This document shows, in pieces, positions 1-9,044 of a stretch of DNA of 64,000 nt. Where the stretch lies: the NCBI RefSeq assembly GCF_030915405.1, contig NZ_CP133262.1, positions 4,431,001-4,495,000 of the forward strand, given 5' to 3'. The first letter of the stretch is position 1. Every line of letters starts with the position of its first letter. This DNA comes from Neobacillus nitrireducens (GTDB lineage: Bacteria; Bacillota; Bacilli; Bacillales; Cytobacillaceae). The position numbers and the translations under genes were made by a program. Below the pieces are notes generated by a model. That model searched no databases. It had not been told where the DNA came from and saw nothing but the letters and a program-made list of their open reading frames with translations.

Positions 1-651
1 CTTGTTGAAGGGTATGGATTAACGGAAGCCTCGCCCGTTACACATGCGAACTTTCTATGGGATGTACCAAGGATGAAGGGCAGTATTGGTGTCCCCTGGC
101 CTGATACAGAAGTAAAGATTGTATCGATGGAAACCGGAGAACCTGTCCCGGTAAAGGAAATTGGCGAATTTGCCATCAAAGGACCGCAAATCATGAAGGG
201 ATATTGGAATCGTCCAGAAGATACAAAGGAAGTATTACAGGATGGTTGGCTGTATACGGGAGACCTGGGCTATATGGATGAACAAGGATACTTTTATGTG
301 GTAGACCGCAAGAAGGATATGATCATTGCAGGAGGTTACAATATTTATCCTAGAGAGATTGAGGAAGTATTATATGAACACCCAGATGTTCTCGAGGCGG
401 TAGCAGCAGGAATACCGGATCCATATCGTGGGGAAACGGTAAAAGCCTATATTGTCTTAAAAGAAGGGTCATCCGTAACCGAAGAGGAAATGAACCACTT
501 TTCAAGAAAATATCTTGCTGCCTATAAAGTTCCAAGAATATATGAATTTAGGAAAGAGCTGCCTAAAACGGCGATTGGAAAAATTTTAAGGAGGATGCTG
601 GTGGAAGAAGAAAAACAAAAAATAGAAGAAGAAAATCAAAAACACGCATAA
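1..651 (+). CDS. lcfA: Long-chain fatty-acid--CoA ligase, C-terminal part (5' end outside window)
   Basis: Activates fatty acids to acyl-CoA for beta-oxidation. The frame is open from base 1, so only the last 216 residues are present. Visible are the AMP-binding motif [11 protein letters not shown] near the left edge, the [12 protein letters not shown] and [22 protein letters not shown] motifs of the adenylate-forming superfamily, and the C-terminal [11 protein letters not shown] motif whose lysine catalyses adenylation. The tail is rich in Lys and Glu. It is followed by fadR, fadB, etfB and etfA, as in the B. subtilis lcfA operon. No clear hairpin terminator follows it, so readthrough into fadR is likely. 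The substrate chain length is inferred from synteny. Confidence 0.93.
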   Translation, partial: LVEGYGLTEASPVTHANFLWDVPRMKGSIGVPWPDTEVKIVSMETGEPVPVKEIGEFAIKGPQIMKGYWNRPEDTKEVLQDGWLYTGDLGYMDEQGYFYVVDRKKDMIIAGGYNIYPREIEEVLYEHPDVLEAVAAGIPDPYRGETVKAYIVLKEGSSVTEEEMNHFSRKYLAAYKVPRIYEFRKELPKTAIGKILRRMLVEEEKQKIEEENQKHA

Positions 652-734
652 ATTACGGATGATAGCGCCCTCTTTTTTTTGACAGATTAAGCCTGTCCCT
701 TTGTTCGAAAGCAGAAGATGGTATATAGTATATC

Positions 735-763
735 TTGACAGATATACAGTTAATCTCTATTAT
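735..763 (+). promoter_or_regulatory. sigma-A promoter for fadR
   Basis: TTGACA at 735-740 and TATTAT at 758-763 are separated by 17 bp, close to the vegetative consensus. The predicted start near 770 falls on the FadR operator, so repressor binding would block initiation. It gives fadR-fadB-etfBA a promoter of its own in addition to one expected upstream of lcfA. Confidence 0.7.
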
Positions 764-769
764 TAAAAT

Positions 770-789
770 ATGAATGACTATTCATTCAT
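770..789. promoter_or_regulatory. FadR operator
   Basis: The palindrome ATGAATGACTATTCATTCAT matches the B. subtilis FadR box (TGAATGAnTAnTCATTCA) at every defined position. It sits immediately after the -10 hexamer of the fadR promoter, implying autoregulation relieved by long-chain acyl-CoA. Confidence 0.85.
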
Positions 790-849
790 ATTTTTCTTTA
801 TAATTGGATTAACTAAAACGAACCTTTTCGCTCAGGAGGAGGGATATAG

Positions 850-1434
850 TTGAAGAAAAGTAAACCAAAATACATGCAAATTATTGATGCAGCAGTGGTT
901 GTCATCGCTGAAAATGGATACCATCAAGCGCAGGTATCAAAGATTGCCAAACAGGCCGGCGTGGCGGATGGGACCATTTATCTTTATTTTAAAAACAAAG
1001 AAGATATCCTTATCTCTCTCTTTGAAGAAAAAATGGGAAGTTTTATTGAAAAAATAGATACAATGATAGCAGGAAAAGGGACGGCGGCGGAGAAGTTATT
1101 AAAGATGATAGAAGCTCATTTCAGTATGCTCTCAAAAGACCATCATATGGCCATCGTGACACAACTCGAGTTAAGGCAATCGAATAAGGAATTGCGACTT
1201 CGAATTAATGATGTTCTAAAAGGTTATCTACAGGTAATCGATAAGATAGTTATTGAAGGCATAGAAACAGGAGAGTTTTCCGTCGACCTCGATGTTCGTC
1301 TGGCCCGGCAAATGATATTCGGAACAATTGATGAAACCGTGACATCATGGGTAATGAACGAGGAAAAGTATGATCTGCTTGCACTGGCGTCCCCAGTCCA
1401 TCGCCTTTTAATCAATGGCTGCGGTAGCCGGTAG
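850..1434 (+). CDS. fadR: TetR-family fatty-acid degradation regulator FadR
   Basis: A 194-residue repressor expected to shut off beta-oxidation genes until acyl-CoA binds. The N-terminal TetR helix-turn-helix is clear: IIDAAVVVIAENGYHQAQVSKIAKQAGVADGTIYLYFKNKEDIL at about residues 10-53. The remainder is a helical ligand-binding domain. The start is TTG at 850, preceded by a strong AGGAGGAGGG ribosome site. A near-perfect FadR operator lies 60 bp upstream, and the gene lies between lcfA and fadB as in B. subtilis. This makes the specific FadR assignment firmer than TetR membership alone. Confidence 0.93.
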   Translation: MKKSKPKYMQIIDAAVVVIAENGYHQAQVSKIAKQAGVADGTIYLYFKNKEDILISLFEEKMGSFIEKIDTMIAGKGTAAEKLLKMIEAHFSMLSKDHHMAIVTQLELRQSNKELRLRINDVLKGYLQVIDKIVIEGIETGEFSVDLDVRLARQMIFGTIDETVTSWVMNEEKYDLLALASPVHRLLINGCGSR

Positions 1435-1458
1435 ATGTTACAATAGGGGGGAGTTAGT

Positions 1459-2232
1459 TTGGAATATTTAAAATGGTCGTATCAAAACCATATTGCGACG
1501 ATTACAATTGCTCGTCCGCCGGCAAATGCCCTTTCTTCAGGTCTTTTAAGGGAATTGTCGGCAGTGCTTGATGAAATCGAACCAAACCGTGAAATTAGAG
1601 TAATCGTCATTCACGGAGAAGGGAGATTCTTCTCTGCAGGTGCTGACATTAAAGAATTTACAACCGTTTCTACTTCAGAAGGATTTTCAAACCTTGGAAA
1701 GTTTGGGCAAGATCTATTTGACCGGATGGAGAAATATCCGAAGCCGATTATTGCAGCAATTCATGGTGCGGCGCTCGGCGGTGGTCTTGAACTTGCGATG
1801 GCTTGTCACATTCGCTTAGTTAGTGAAAATGCCAAACTTGGACTTCCAGAGCTGCAACTCGGGTTAATTCCTGGATTTGCTGGTACTCAACGTCTGCCCA
1901 AATATGTGGGTGTTGCAAGAGCTGCTGAAATGCTGTTCACTTCTGAGCCAATTACAGGCGCGGAAGCTGTCCAATATGGGTTAGCTAATCATGCCTATTC
2001 AGAAGATGAGGTATTGGAACAGGCTTATAAGCTCGCAGGAAAAATCGCAAAGAAAAGTTCAGGTTCGATTAAAGCCGCCATCGAACTACTAAACTATGCA
2101 AAAACAGAAGAGTTCTATGAAGGTTCAAAAAAAGAATCAGAGCTATTTGGTAAGGTATTTGTCTCGAACGACGGCAAGGAAGGCATCCAAGCCTTTATTG
2201 AAAAAAGAGAACCACATTTTAAAGGGGAATAA
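1459..2232 (+). CDS. fadB: Enoyl-CoA hydratase (beta-oxidation)
   Basis: Hydrates trans-2-enoyl-CoA to 3-hydroxyacyl-CoA. At 257 residues it has the usual single-domain crotonase length. The oxyanion-hole motif is AGADIKEF (about 55-62), followed by AAIHGAALGGGLELAMACHIRL and the LPELQLGLIPGFAGTQRLP segment that carries the catalytic glutamates. The start is TTG at 1459 after AGGGGGGAG. It lies 24 bp after fadR and probably shares its transcript. This is the monofunctional Bacillus protein, not the large proteobacterial FadB. Confidence 0.92.
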   Translation: MEYLKWSYQNHIATITIARPPANALSSGLLRELSAVLDEIEPNREIRVIVIHGEGRFFSAGADIKEFTTVSTSEGFSNLGKFGQDLFDRMEKYPKPIIAAIHGAALGGGLELAMACHIRLVSENAKLGLPELQLGLIPGFAGTQRLPKYVGVARAAEMLFTSEPITGAEAVQYGLANHAYSEDEVLEQAYKLAGKIAKKSSGSIKAAIELLNYAKTEEFYEGSKKESELFGKVFVSNDGKEGIQAFIEKREPHFKGE

Positions 2233-2341
2233 GCTTTACTCTGCATTTTTTGCAGTGGAGGTTAAATAAAAAATTTTTTTCTTAAAAGTTTTCTCAATCT
2301 TTCAAACTGAGCGAATGCTCGGAAATATTAGGAGGGAAACC

Positions 2342-3115
2342 ATGAAAATTTACGTATTAATGAAAAGAACCTTTGATACCGAAGAGAAAATTTCAATTCG
2401 CGGTGGAAAAATCAATGAGGATGGTGCCGAATTTATCATCAATCCTTATGATGAATATGCGATTGAAGAAGCTATTCAAGTCCGCGATGCTAAGGGTGGA
2501 GAAGTAACGGTCATTTCTGTTGGAAGTGAAGAATCTGAAAAGCAATTACGTACTGCACTTGCGATGGGTGCTGACAAAGCTGTCCTTATCAACACAGAAG
2601 ACGATGTTGAGGACGGGGATCAATACACCACAGCAAAAATCCTTGCTGAATATTTAAAGGATAAAGATGCAGATTTGATCATTGGCGGAAATGTCGCGAT
2701 TGATGGCGGAACAGGTCAAGTTGGACCACGTGTCGCTGAACTTTTGAACATTCCTTATGTAACAACCATTACGAAGCTAGAAATTGATGGAACAAATGTA
2801 ACGGTTACGCGTGACGTTGAAGGCGATTCCGAAGTCATTGAAACAAGTCTTCCTCTATTAGTAACAGCACAGCAAGGTCTGAACGAACCTCGCTATCCTT
2901 CCTTACCTGGAATCATGAAAGCAAAGAAGAAGCCGCTTGAGGAATTAGAATTAGACGACCTTGATCTTGAAGAGGACGATGTGGAAGCAAAAACTAAAAC
3001 AATTGAAATCTATTTGCCTCCTAAAAAAGAAGCAGGAAGAGTTTTAGCTGGCGATTTGAATGATCAAGTAAAGGAACTTGTTCATCTTCTTCATAGCGAA
3101 GCAAAAGTAATTTAA
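2342..3115 (+). CDS. etfB: Electron transfer flavoprotein beta subunit
   Basis: With EtfA it forms the FAD/AMP heterodimer that takes electrons from acyl-CoA dehydrogenases to the respiratory chain. It has 257 residues from ATG 2342, which follows AGGAGGGAAACC; an earlier in-frame ATG at 2315 lacks a ribosome site and would add nine unconserved residues. The family motifs GGNVAIDGGTGQVGPRVAELL and GLNEPRYPSLPGIMKAKKKPL are visible. A small GAGC-GAAT-GCTC hairpin lies upstream in the 109-bp gap after fadB. Confidence 0.94.
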   Translation: MKIYVLMKRTFDTEEKISIRGGKINEDGAEFIINPYDEYAIEEAIQVRDAKGGEVTVISVGSEESEKQLRTALAMGADKAVLINTEDDVEDGDQYTTAKILAEYLKDKDADLIIGGNVAIDGGTGQVGPRVAELLNIPYVTTITKLEIDGTNVTVTRDVEGDSEVIETSLPLLVTAQQGLNEPRYPSLPGIMKAKKKPLEELELDDLDLEEDDVEAKTKTIEIYLPPKKEAGRVLAGDLNDQVKELVHLLHSEAKVI

Positions 3116-3155
3116 TCGTTTTTTTTACAAAAATTGTTCTCAGGAGGTATATGGA

Positions 3156-4133
3156 ATGTCAAGAAAAGTATTAGTATTAGGAGAAGTTCGTGACGGTTCA
3201 TTACGTAATGTATCTTTCGAAGCAATTGCAGCAGCAAAAACGGTTGCTGAGGGCGGAGAAGTGGTTGGTGTTTTAGTTGGTGCTTCTGTAAGCGCTTTAG
3301 GGGCGGAATTAATCCAAAATGGTGCAGACCGCGTCGTGGCGGTTGAAGATGAAAAGTTAAATCTTTATACTTCAGATGGGTACGCACAAGCACTTTTAGC
3401 CGTGATTGACCAAGAAAAACCAGAAGGCTTAGTTTTAGGTCATACCTCACTGGGCAAAGACCTCTCACCTAGAATTGCTGGGAAATTAGCATCAGGTTTA
3501 ATTTCCGATGCGACAGCCGTTGAAGTTGCGGGTGGGAATGTTGTGTTTACTAGACCAATTTACTCTGGGAAAGCATTTGAAAAGAAAATTGTGACCGAAG
3601 GCTTAATTTTTGCAACGGTCCGTCCAAATAATATTGCTCCATTGCAAAAAGATGAAAGCAGAACTGGAGAGGTTTCAAACCTTTCAGTTGAAATTAAAGA
3701 CCTGCGTGCCATTATTAAAGAAGTAGTCAGAAAAGCAAGCGAAGGCGTTGACCTTAGTGAAGCGAAAGTTGTTATATCTGGAGGGCGCGGTGTGAAGAGT
3801 GCGGATGGATTTGAGCCGCTTAAAGAACTTGCCAATGTCCTTGGCGGAGCGGTAGGTGCTTCACGTGGTGCCTGTGATGCCGACTATTGCGATTACTCTT
3901 TACAAATTGGTCAGACTGGTAAGGTCGTCACACCAGATCTTTACATCGCCTGTGGTATTTCTGGAGCCATTCAACACTTAGCAGGAATGTCTAATTCCAA
4001 AGTAATTGTTGCTATCAATAAAGACCCAGAAGCTAACATCTTCAAAGTAGCCGATTACGGAATCGTCGGTGACTTGTTTGAAGTTGTTCCGTTACTAACG
4101 GAAGAGTTTAAAAAGCTCAAAGTACACTCATAA
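3156..4133 (+). CDS. etfA: Electron transfer flavoprotein alpha subunit
   Basis: Partner of EtfB; it binds the FAD. It has 325 residues from ATG 3156 with AGGAGGT 7 bp upstream. The N-terminal half is a Rossmann-like alpha-I domain. The C-terminal FAD domain has GGRGVKS, GGAVGASRGACDADYC, IGQTGKVVTPDLYIACGISGAIQHLAGM and a final NKDPEANIFKVADYGIVGD, all diagnostic of EtfA. It is the last gene of the fad operon and is followed at once by a hairpin terminator. Confidence 0.95.
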   Translation: MSRKVLVLGEVRDGSLRNVSFEAIAAAKTVAEGGEVVGVLVGASVSALGAELIQNGADRVVAVEDEKLNLYTSDGYAQALLAVIDQEKPEGLVLGHTSLGKDLSPRIAGKLASGLISDATAVEVAGGNVVFTRPIYSGKAFEKKIVTEGLIFATVRPNNIAPLQKDESRTGEVSNLSVEIKDLRAIIKEVVRKASEGVDLSEAKVVISGGRGVKSADGFEPLKELANVLGGAVGASRGACDADYCDYSLQIGQTGKVVTPDLYIACGISGAIQHLAGMSNSKVIVAINKDPEANIFKVADYGIVGDLFEVVPLLTEEFKKLKVHS

Positions 4134-4141
4134 TAATAAGG

Positions 4142-4174
4142 GCGAGCGGAAAGGACTCCGCTCGCTTTATTTTT
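4142..4174 (+). terminator. Terminator after etfA
   Basis: A 9-bp stem, GCGAGCGGA (4142-4150) with TCCGCTCGC (4157-4165), is followed by TTTATTTTT. It closes the beta-oxidation operon. Confidence 0.85.
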
Positions 4175-4292
4175 ATGGATACTTAGGGGCCTAACGGGGA
4201 AAAATGATCGATGAAGCAATTTAATAGCTTGATTATTCAAACGATGTTATACTTTCGGTAGGAATTCAGTAATCATTAGGAGGGCAATATAA

Positions 4293-4607
4293 ATGGCAAT
4301 TTCACACTTAACAGATCAAAACTTTTCGGCTGAAACAGGTTCAGGCCTTGTACTTGTAGATTTCTGGGCACCATGGTGCGGACCTTGTAAAATGATCGCT
4401 CCAGTTCTTGAAGAACTAGATTCAGAAATGGGCGATAAAGTAAAAATTACTAAATTAGATGTGGATGATAACCCGCAAACTGCTGCTAATTTCGGAGTTA
4501 TGAGTATTCCAACATTATTAGTAATGAAAAATGGCGAAGTCGTTGATAAAGTTGTCGGCTTCCAACCAAAAGATGCATTAGCAAGTGTTTTAGAAAAACA
4601 CGTGTAA
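4293..4607 (+). CDS. trxA: Thioredoxin
   Basis: A general cytosolic disulfide reductase of 104 residues, the usual length. The redox motif is WAPWCGPCK near residue 29, and the cis-proline segment is [21 protein letters not shown]. The ATG at 4293 follows AGGAGGG. It is monocistronic, flanked by the etfA terminator and its own terminator, and lies between etfA and uvrC as in B. subtilis. Confidence 0.97.
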   Translation: MAISHLTDQNFSAETGSGLVLVDFWAPWCGPCKMIAPVLEELDSEMGDKVKITKLDVDDNPQTAANFGVMSIPTLLVMKNGEVVDKVVGFQPKDALASVLEKHV

Positions 4608-4615
4608 GCATAACG

Positions 4616-4665
4616 AAAAAACCTTAGCTTGGGAAACCACCCAACTAAGGTTTTTTATTTTTTTC
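4616..4665 (+). terminator. Terminator after trxA
   Basis: The stem AAAAACCTTAG (4616-4627 arm) pairs with CTAAGGTTTTTT (4645-4656) and is followed by a T-rich tract. A shorter GGG/CCC helix is possible in the loop. Confidence 0.88.
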
Positions 4666-4749
4666 CAAGAGACTCCCTCTTTCATTTATGCGCAGTTTCC
4701 TTTAAAATTTTATAAGATAAACAATAATGACGGGAGTGGAGTGGCCGGA

Positions 4750-6522
4750 ATGAATGAAATAATTAAGCAAAAACTGACGCTGCTGCCGGACCAGCCTGGC
4801 TGCTACTTAATGAAAGACCGTCAGGGAACGATTATTTATGTGGGGAAGGCCAAAGTATTAAAGAATCGTGTCCGGTCCTATTTTACGGGGTCGCACGATG
4901 GGAAGACGTTACGACTGGTCAATGAAATTGAGGACTTTGAATATATCGTAACCTCCTCGAATATTGAAGCACTCTTACTCGAACTAAATCTAATTAAAAA
5001 GTACGATCCAAAGTACAATATCATGTTGAAGGATGATAAAACCTATCCGTTTATTAAGCTGACGGCTGAAAAGCATCCGAAACTCATCATTACGAGAAAA
5101 GTAAAAAAGGATAAGGGAAAATACTTTGGTCCGTACCCCAATGTGACCGCGGCCAATGAAACCAAAAAGCTGCTTGACCGGATTTATCCGCTCCGTAAAT
5201 GCTCAACCCTGCCGGATCGTGTCTGTTTGTACTACCATTTAGGGCAGTGCCTGGCACCATGTGTAAATGAAATTCACGAAGAACAGTATAAACAAATAAC
5301 AGATGAAATTACCCGCTTTTTAAATGGCGGTTATAAGGAAATAAAAAAGGAGCTTCAGGCAAAAATGTCGGCTGCCTCTGAAGAATTGGACTTCGAACGA
5401 GCGAAAGAGTTCCGCGATAAAATCATTCATATCGAAACCATCATGGAAAAGCAGAAAATTACGATGACCGATTTTACGGATCGTGATGTGTTTGGTTATG
5501 CTGTTGATAAGGGCTGGATGTGTGTACAAGTCTTTTTTGTCCGCCAAGGAAAACTAATCGAGCGAGATGTTTCGATGTTCCCTATCTATAACGAGCCGGA
5601 GGAGGAAATCTTAACGTTCCTCGGGCAATTTTATACGAAAGCCAACCACTTTAAGCCGAAGGAAATTCTCATTCAGGATGAAGTCGACTTGAGTTTGGCA
5701 GAACAACTTTTAGAAGTTAAGGTGCTCCAGCCGCAACGGGGACAAAAAAAGGATATCGTTCAATTAGCAATTAAAAATGCAAAAATAGCTTTAAATGAAA
5801 AGTTTTCTTTAATTGAGAAGGATGAGGATCGAACGATTAAGGCTGTCGAGAACCTAGGCGAATTACTTGGAATTTATACCCCGCACCGGATTGAATCCTT
5901 TGATAATTCTAATATCCAAGGGACTGACCCTGTATCAGCGATGGTGGTTTTCATTGATGGCAAGGCGAATCATCGGGAATACCGTAAATACAAAATCAAA
6001 ACCGTTCAAGGGCCGGATGATTATGAATCGATGCGGGAAGTAACGAGGAGAAGATATTCACGTGCCTTAAAAGAAGAGCTCCCCCTTCCTGATTTAATCA
6101 TCATCGATGGCGGAAAAGGCCATGTTGAAGCAGTCAGAGATGTTTTGGAAAATGAATTAGGCTTAGATATCCCGCTGTCGGGACTTGTGAAGGACGAGAA
6201 ACACCGTACCTCACAATTGCTATATGGCAATCCATTAGGAATTGTTCCACTAGGCCGTAACAGTCAAGAGTTTTATTTACTGCAAAGAATTCAAGATGAA
6301 GTCCATCGCTTTGCGATTACCTTTCATCGCCAGCTTCGTGGAAAAACGGCTTTTCAATCCTTGCTCGATGATATACCTGGAATCGGTGAAAAACGGAAAA
6401 AGTTATTACTCAAGCAGTTTGGCTCTGTGAAAAAAATGAAAGAGGCTAGTATGGAGGAATTCACAAAAATCGGAATTCCAATCAATGTTGCCGAAGAATT
6501 GATCAAAAAACTTCAATCCTAG
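4750..6522 (+). CDS. uvrC: Excinuclease ABC subunit C
   Basis: Makes both incisions in nucleotide excision repair after UvrA and UvrB load at damage. The N-terminal GIY-YIG nuclease reads [24 protein letters not shown] helix ([17 protein letters not shown], about 210) contacts UvrB. The C-terminal half holds the RNase H-like nuclease ([20 protein letters not shown]) and tandem helix-hairpin-helix motifs ending in [21 protein letters not shown] 4750 gives an N-terminus beginning MNEIIKQKL that resembles the B. subtilis protein; a GTG at 4741 is possible but crowds the ribosome site. Confidence 0.95.
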   Translation: MNEIIKQKLTLLPDQPGCYLMKDRQGTIIYVGKAKVLKNRVRSYFTGSHDGKTLRLVNEIEDFEYIVTSSNIEALLLELNLIKKYDPKYNIMLKDDKTYPFIKLTAEKHPKLIITRKVKKDKGKYFGPYPNVTAANETKKLLDRIYPLRKCSTLPDRVCLYYHLGQCLAPCVNEIHEEQYKQITDEITRFLNGGYKEIKKELQAKMSAASEELDFERAKEFRDKIIHIETIMEKQKITMTDFTDRDVFGYAVDKGWMCVQVFFVRQGKLIERDVSMFPIYNEPEEEILTFLGQFYTKANHFKPKEILIQDEVDLSLAEQLLEVKVLQPQRGQKKDIVQLAIKNAKIALNEKFSLIEKDEDRTIKAVENLGELLGIYTPHRIESFDNSNIQGTDPVSAMVVFIDGKANHREYRKYKIKTVQGPDDYESMREVTRRRYSRALKEELPLPDLIIIDGGKGHVEAVRDVLENELGLDIPLSGLVKDEKHRTSQLLYGNPLGIVPLGRNSQEFYLLQRIQDEVHRFAITFHRQLRGKTAFQSLLDDIPGIGEKRKKLLLKQFGSVKKMKEASMEEFTKIGIPINVAEELIKKLQS

Positions 6523-6525
6523 TGA

Positions 6526-6554
6526 TTGTCAGAAAAAAAAGGACATGCTATAAT
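6526..6554 (+). promoter_or_regulatory. sigma-A promoter for the lysine-riboswitch/lysC transcript
   Basis: TTGTCA (6526-6531) and TATAAT (6549-6554) are spaced by 17 bp directly upstream of the L-box aptamer. The predicted start is near 6561. The -35 begins four bases after the uvrC stop codon. Confidence 0.75.
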
Positions 6555-6594
6555 AAGTGAAAATTTAATTTACTATCACTTTTACGTATTAAAG

Positions 6595-6840
6595 TGAAGG
6601 TAGAGGTGCGAGCTTCAAGAGTAATGGTTCTGAGAAGGATGAGCTTCTGAGAAGAATCATGAAAGGGGATGTTCGCCGAAGTAGGGAAGGTCTCATAACT
6701 TTCTTTGCTGGTCCCGTATTGAATAAATGCTGGATTGTCAAGACTAATGTCTTGGAGAGCTATCTTACATTGTAGGTGCGAGAATTTTTTTTTCGTTTTC
6801 TTAAGCAATGAGATGCCCTCTCATTGCTTTTTTTATTTGA
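6595..6840 (+). promoter_or_regulatory. Lysine riboswitch (L box) with terminator
   Basis: The leader contains conserved L-box blocks in order: AGAGGTGCGAGCTTCAAGAGTAA, GAAAGGGGATGTTCGCCGAAGT, CTTTGCTGGTCC, TGCTGGATTGTCAAGACTAATGTCTTGG and AGAGCTATCTTA (each given only in part here). The aptamer runs from about 6595 to 6778. An expression platform follows: stem AGCAATGAGA (6804-6813) with TCTCATTGCT (6819-6828), then seven T residues. Lysine binding should favour this terminator and stop transcription before lysC. B. subtilis lysC is controlled in the same way. Confidence 0.95.
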
Positions 6841-6904
6841 AAAGCGGAAGCTTCAAACAACTATCATTATTTTTCGAGGTATTAGAAAGAAGGAGAAAAC
6901 AATC

Positions 6905-8122
6905 ATGGGGATTATTGTACAAAAATTCGGGGGAACCTCCGTTGCTAACGTAGAAAGGATATTAAATGTAGCATCCTGTGTAAAAGAGGAGACAGATCGC
7001 GGCAACAATGTGGTCGTTGTCGTTTCTGCAATGGGCAAATCGACAGATACACTTGTCGGATTAGCAAAGGAAATTTCTGCACAGCCGAATAAGCGGGAAA
7101 TGGACATGCTGTTATCAACAGGAGAGCAGGTAACTATTTCGTTGCTATCGATGGCCTTGAATCAGCAAGGACTTGATGCTGTTTCCTTTACAGGCTGGCA
7201 GGCGGGAATTATCACAGAACCAGTTCATGGAAATGCTCGCATCTCAAATTTAAAAACTGCTGCCATTGAAACACAGCTTGAAGCTGGCAAGGTGGTCATT
7301 GTGGCTGGTTTTCAGGGAATCACGGAAGATGGTGAAATTACGACCCTTGGCCGTGGTGGTTCTGATACGACAGCCGTGGCATTAGCGGCGGCCCTAAAGG
7401 CAGATAAATGTGATATTTATACTGATGTTACCGGGGTATTTACAACTGACCCAAGGTATATCAAGAACGCGCGTAAATTATTATCAGTATCGTATGATGA
7501 AATGCTAGAGTTAGCTAATTTAGGCGCCGGTGTGCTTCATCCACGAGCCGTGGAATTTGCGAAAAACTATCAAGTTCGACTTGAGGTTCGCTCAAGCATG
7601 GAGAAAATAGAAGGAACAGTTATTGAGGAGGAAGCAGCAATGGAACAAAACTTAGTAGTCCGCGGTGTCGCATTTGAAGATGAAATAACAAAAGTAACAG
7701 TATTAGGCTTGGCCAATTCATTAACAAGTCTATCGACTATTTTTACTACACTAGCCGAAAATCATCTGAATGTTGATATTATTATCCAAAGTACAACTGA
7801 AGGTGATACGGCTAATTTGTCGTTCTCCATCCATACGAATGATTTACTTGAGACATTGAAGGTACTAGAAGACAATAAAACAGAGCTTGGTTATGAGCAG
7901 ATTGATGCAGAAAATAAATTAGCCAAGGTATCGATTGTCGGCTCTGGCATGGTTTCCAACCCTGGAGTAGCAGCAAAAATGTTTGAGGTACTCGCTGCTA
8001 ACAATATCCAAATCAAAATGGTTAGCACTTCTGAAATCAAAGTATCAGCCGTTGTAGAGGAAAAACATATGCTAAAAGCTGTAGAAGCTTTGCACGAAGC
8101 ATTTGGACTTGCACTTCAATAA
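6905..8122 (+). CDS. lysC: Aspartokinase II, alpha subunit
   Basis: Phosphorylates aspartate in the first step to lysine, diaminopimelate, threonine and methionine. It has 405 residues from ATG 6905, which follows AAGGAGAAAAC; an upstream in-frame ATG at 6824 lies in the terminator and is not credible. The kinase domain begins IVQKFGGTSVANVERI and contains FTGWQAGI, TTLGRGGSDTTAVALAAAL and DVTGVFTTDPR. Two ACT domains occupy about 260-405 (VTVLGLANSLTSLSTIFTTL and VSIVGSGMVSNPGVAAKMF). The kinase and ACT arrangement is that of the lysine-inhibited Bacillus enzyme. Confidence 0.95.
   Translation: MGIIVQKFGGTSVANVERILNVASCVKEETDRGNNVVVVVSAMGKSTDTLVGLAKEISAQPNKREMDMLLSTGEQVTISLLSMALNQQGLDAVSFTGWQAGIITEPVHGNARISNLKTAAIETQLEAGKVVIVAGFQGITEDGEITTLGRGGSDTTAVALAAALKADKCDIYTDVTGVFTTDPRYIKNARKLLSVSYDEMLELANLGAGVLHPRAVEFAKNYQVRLEVRSSMEKIEGTVIEEEAAMEQNLVVRGVAFEDEITKVTVLGLANSLTSLSTIFTTLAENHLNVDIIIQSTTEGDTANLSFSIHTNDLLETLKVLEDNKTELGYEQIDAENKLAKVSIVGSGMVSNPGVAAKMFEVLAANNIQIKMVSTSEIKVSAVVEEKHMLKAVEALHEAFGLALQ
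7640..8122 (+). CDS. Aspartokinase II, beta subunit (in-frame internal start in lysC)
   Basis: ATG 7640 is codon 246 of lysC and is preceded by GAGGAGGAAGCAGCA, an excellent ribosome site inside the coding sequence. The product would be 160 residues and consist only of the two ACT domains, starting MEQNLVVRGVAFEDEITK. B. subtilis lysC is established to make alpha and beta subunits from the same frame at nearly the same codon, giving an alpha2beta2 enzyme. That the internal start is used here is inferred from that precedent and the ribosome site. Confidence 0.8.
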   Translation: MEQNLVVRGVAFEDEITKVTVLGLANSLTSLSTIFTTLAENHLNVDIIIQSTTEGDTANLSFSIHTNDLLETLKVLEDNKTELGYEQIDAENKLAKVSIVGSGMVSNPGVAAKMFEVLAANNIQIKMVSTSEIKVSAVVEEKHMLKAVEALHEAFGLALQ

Positions 8123-8169
8123 AAAACATGGTGTCAGGCACCCGAACGGTGCCTGACACCATGTTTTTT
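8121..8169. terminator. Bidirectional terminator made of a GGTGTCAGGCACC palindrome
   Basis: A 22-bp perfect stem (8121-8142 with 8148-8169), loop CGAAC, has A and T runs at its outer ends, so it can terminate lysC on one strand and yslB on the other. The first arm overlaps the lysC stop and the second the yslB stop. Its core GGTGTCAGGCACC recurs elsewhere in the window. Confidence 0.85.
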
Positions 8170-8611
8170 AGTTTTTTTCCCATTTGACGGTGAAAAGGAC
8201 GATATTTGATTTTTTTACAGGGTGTTCAAAGGTTTCAGCATTGGCTTCTTTTTGGAATTCGATTTGTTGGGCGATAAACCCAGCCTCGAGTTGGAAAAAG
8301 TACTCAGCTTTTGATTTTACACGCGAGACAATCAGTGGACTGAAAAGTTCAAATTGGATCTCTGTTTTACTTTCTTTTTTTATTTCAAGCTGCCCCCAAG
8401 AGGCTTTTGTGAAAAAATCAATAATTTGAGCAATATCTGTTAACGGAAATTTACGAGCGAGGCGTTTTCCGGCCCAATATAAAATTTCAGGTGTATCTTT
8501 TCCTAAAATCTCAGGTAAAAGAATTTCCCTAATTAATTCATATCCGAAAATGGATATGGTTCTTGGTTCATCCGTATTTATCGTATCAACAATAACTGTA
8601 CTATCTTTCAC
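8168..8611 (-). CDS. yslB: YslB family protein (DUF2507)
   Basis: A 147-residue soluble protein of unproven function, convergent with lysC and divergent from the sdh operon, exactly where B. subtilis has yslB. The segment ISIFGYELIREILLPEILGKDTPEILYWAGKRLARKFPL resembles the 4-vinyl-reductase/V4R-like fold used by DUF2507 members. The start is GTG at 8611 (reading leftward) after GAGGGGAAGCTT. There are no membrane segments and no signal peptide. The name rests on synteny and overall appearance. Confidence 0.82.
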   Translation of the reverse strand: MKDSTVIVDTINTDEPRTISIFGYELIREILLPEILGKDTPEILYWAGKRLARKFPLTDIAQIIDFFTKASWGQLEIKKESKTEIQFELFSPLIVSRVKSKAEYFFQLEAGFIAQQIEFQKEANAETFEHPVKKSNIVLFTVKWEKN

Positions 8612-8909
8612 AAGCTTCCCCTCTTTCTATCATTCTATTATATACACTTTTTATTAAGTGTCAGTACAGTTTTTCTAGATAAAACGGCTCAATTTCAATC
8701 GTTTTTTTTGTTATTTTGCAATATCTAACCATATTTTCTATGATAATTATAATTCCCGATTTGGAAGATATAACAACCGTTATTTTTTGGTAATTAGTTG
8801 TATATTTTTAATATAAAGCCAGTGAAATTAGTAAGAATAACCAGTCTATTATAATTTCAATATATTTTAAAAATTTTATTATTTATGCGAGAATTGTGTA
8901 TCCGTTTTC

Positions 8910-8938
8910 TTGACGCTCTTTCTAGATGGGAGTAAAAT
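8910..8938 (+). promoter_or_regulatory. sigma-A promoter of the sdhCAB operon
   Basis: TTGACG (8910-8915) and TAAAAT (8933-8938) are 17 bp apart, placing transcription start near 8945 and leaving a leader of about 100 nt. The rest of the yslB-sdhC gap (8612-8909) is AT-rich and shows no gene or strong hairpin. Confidence 0.7.
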
Positions 8939-9044
8939 GGACATGTCACATTATTGTCACAGTGATGCAAGGTTTCCTAATAAGGGGATTAAATTAATAG
9001 AAACTGAACATCATTTTTTTTAAACATTATAGGGGGGTAAATTT

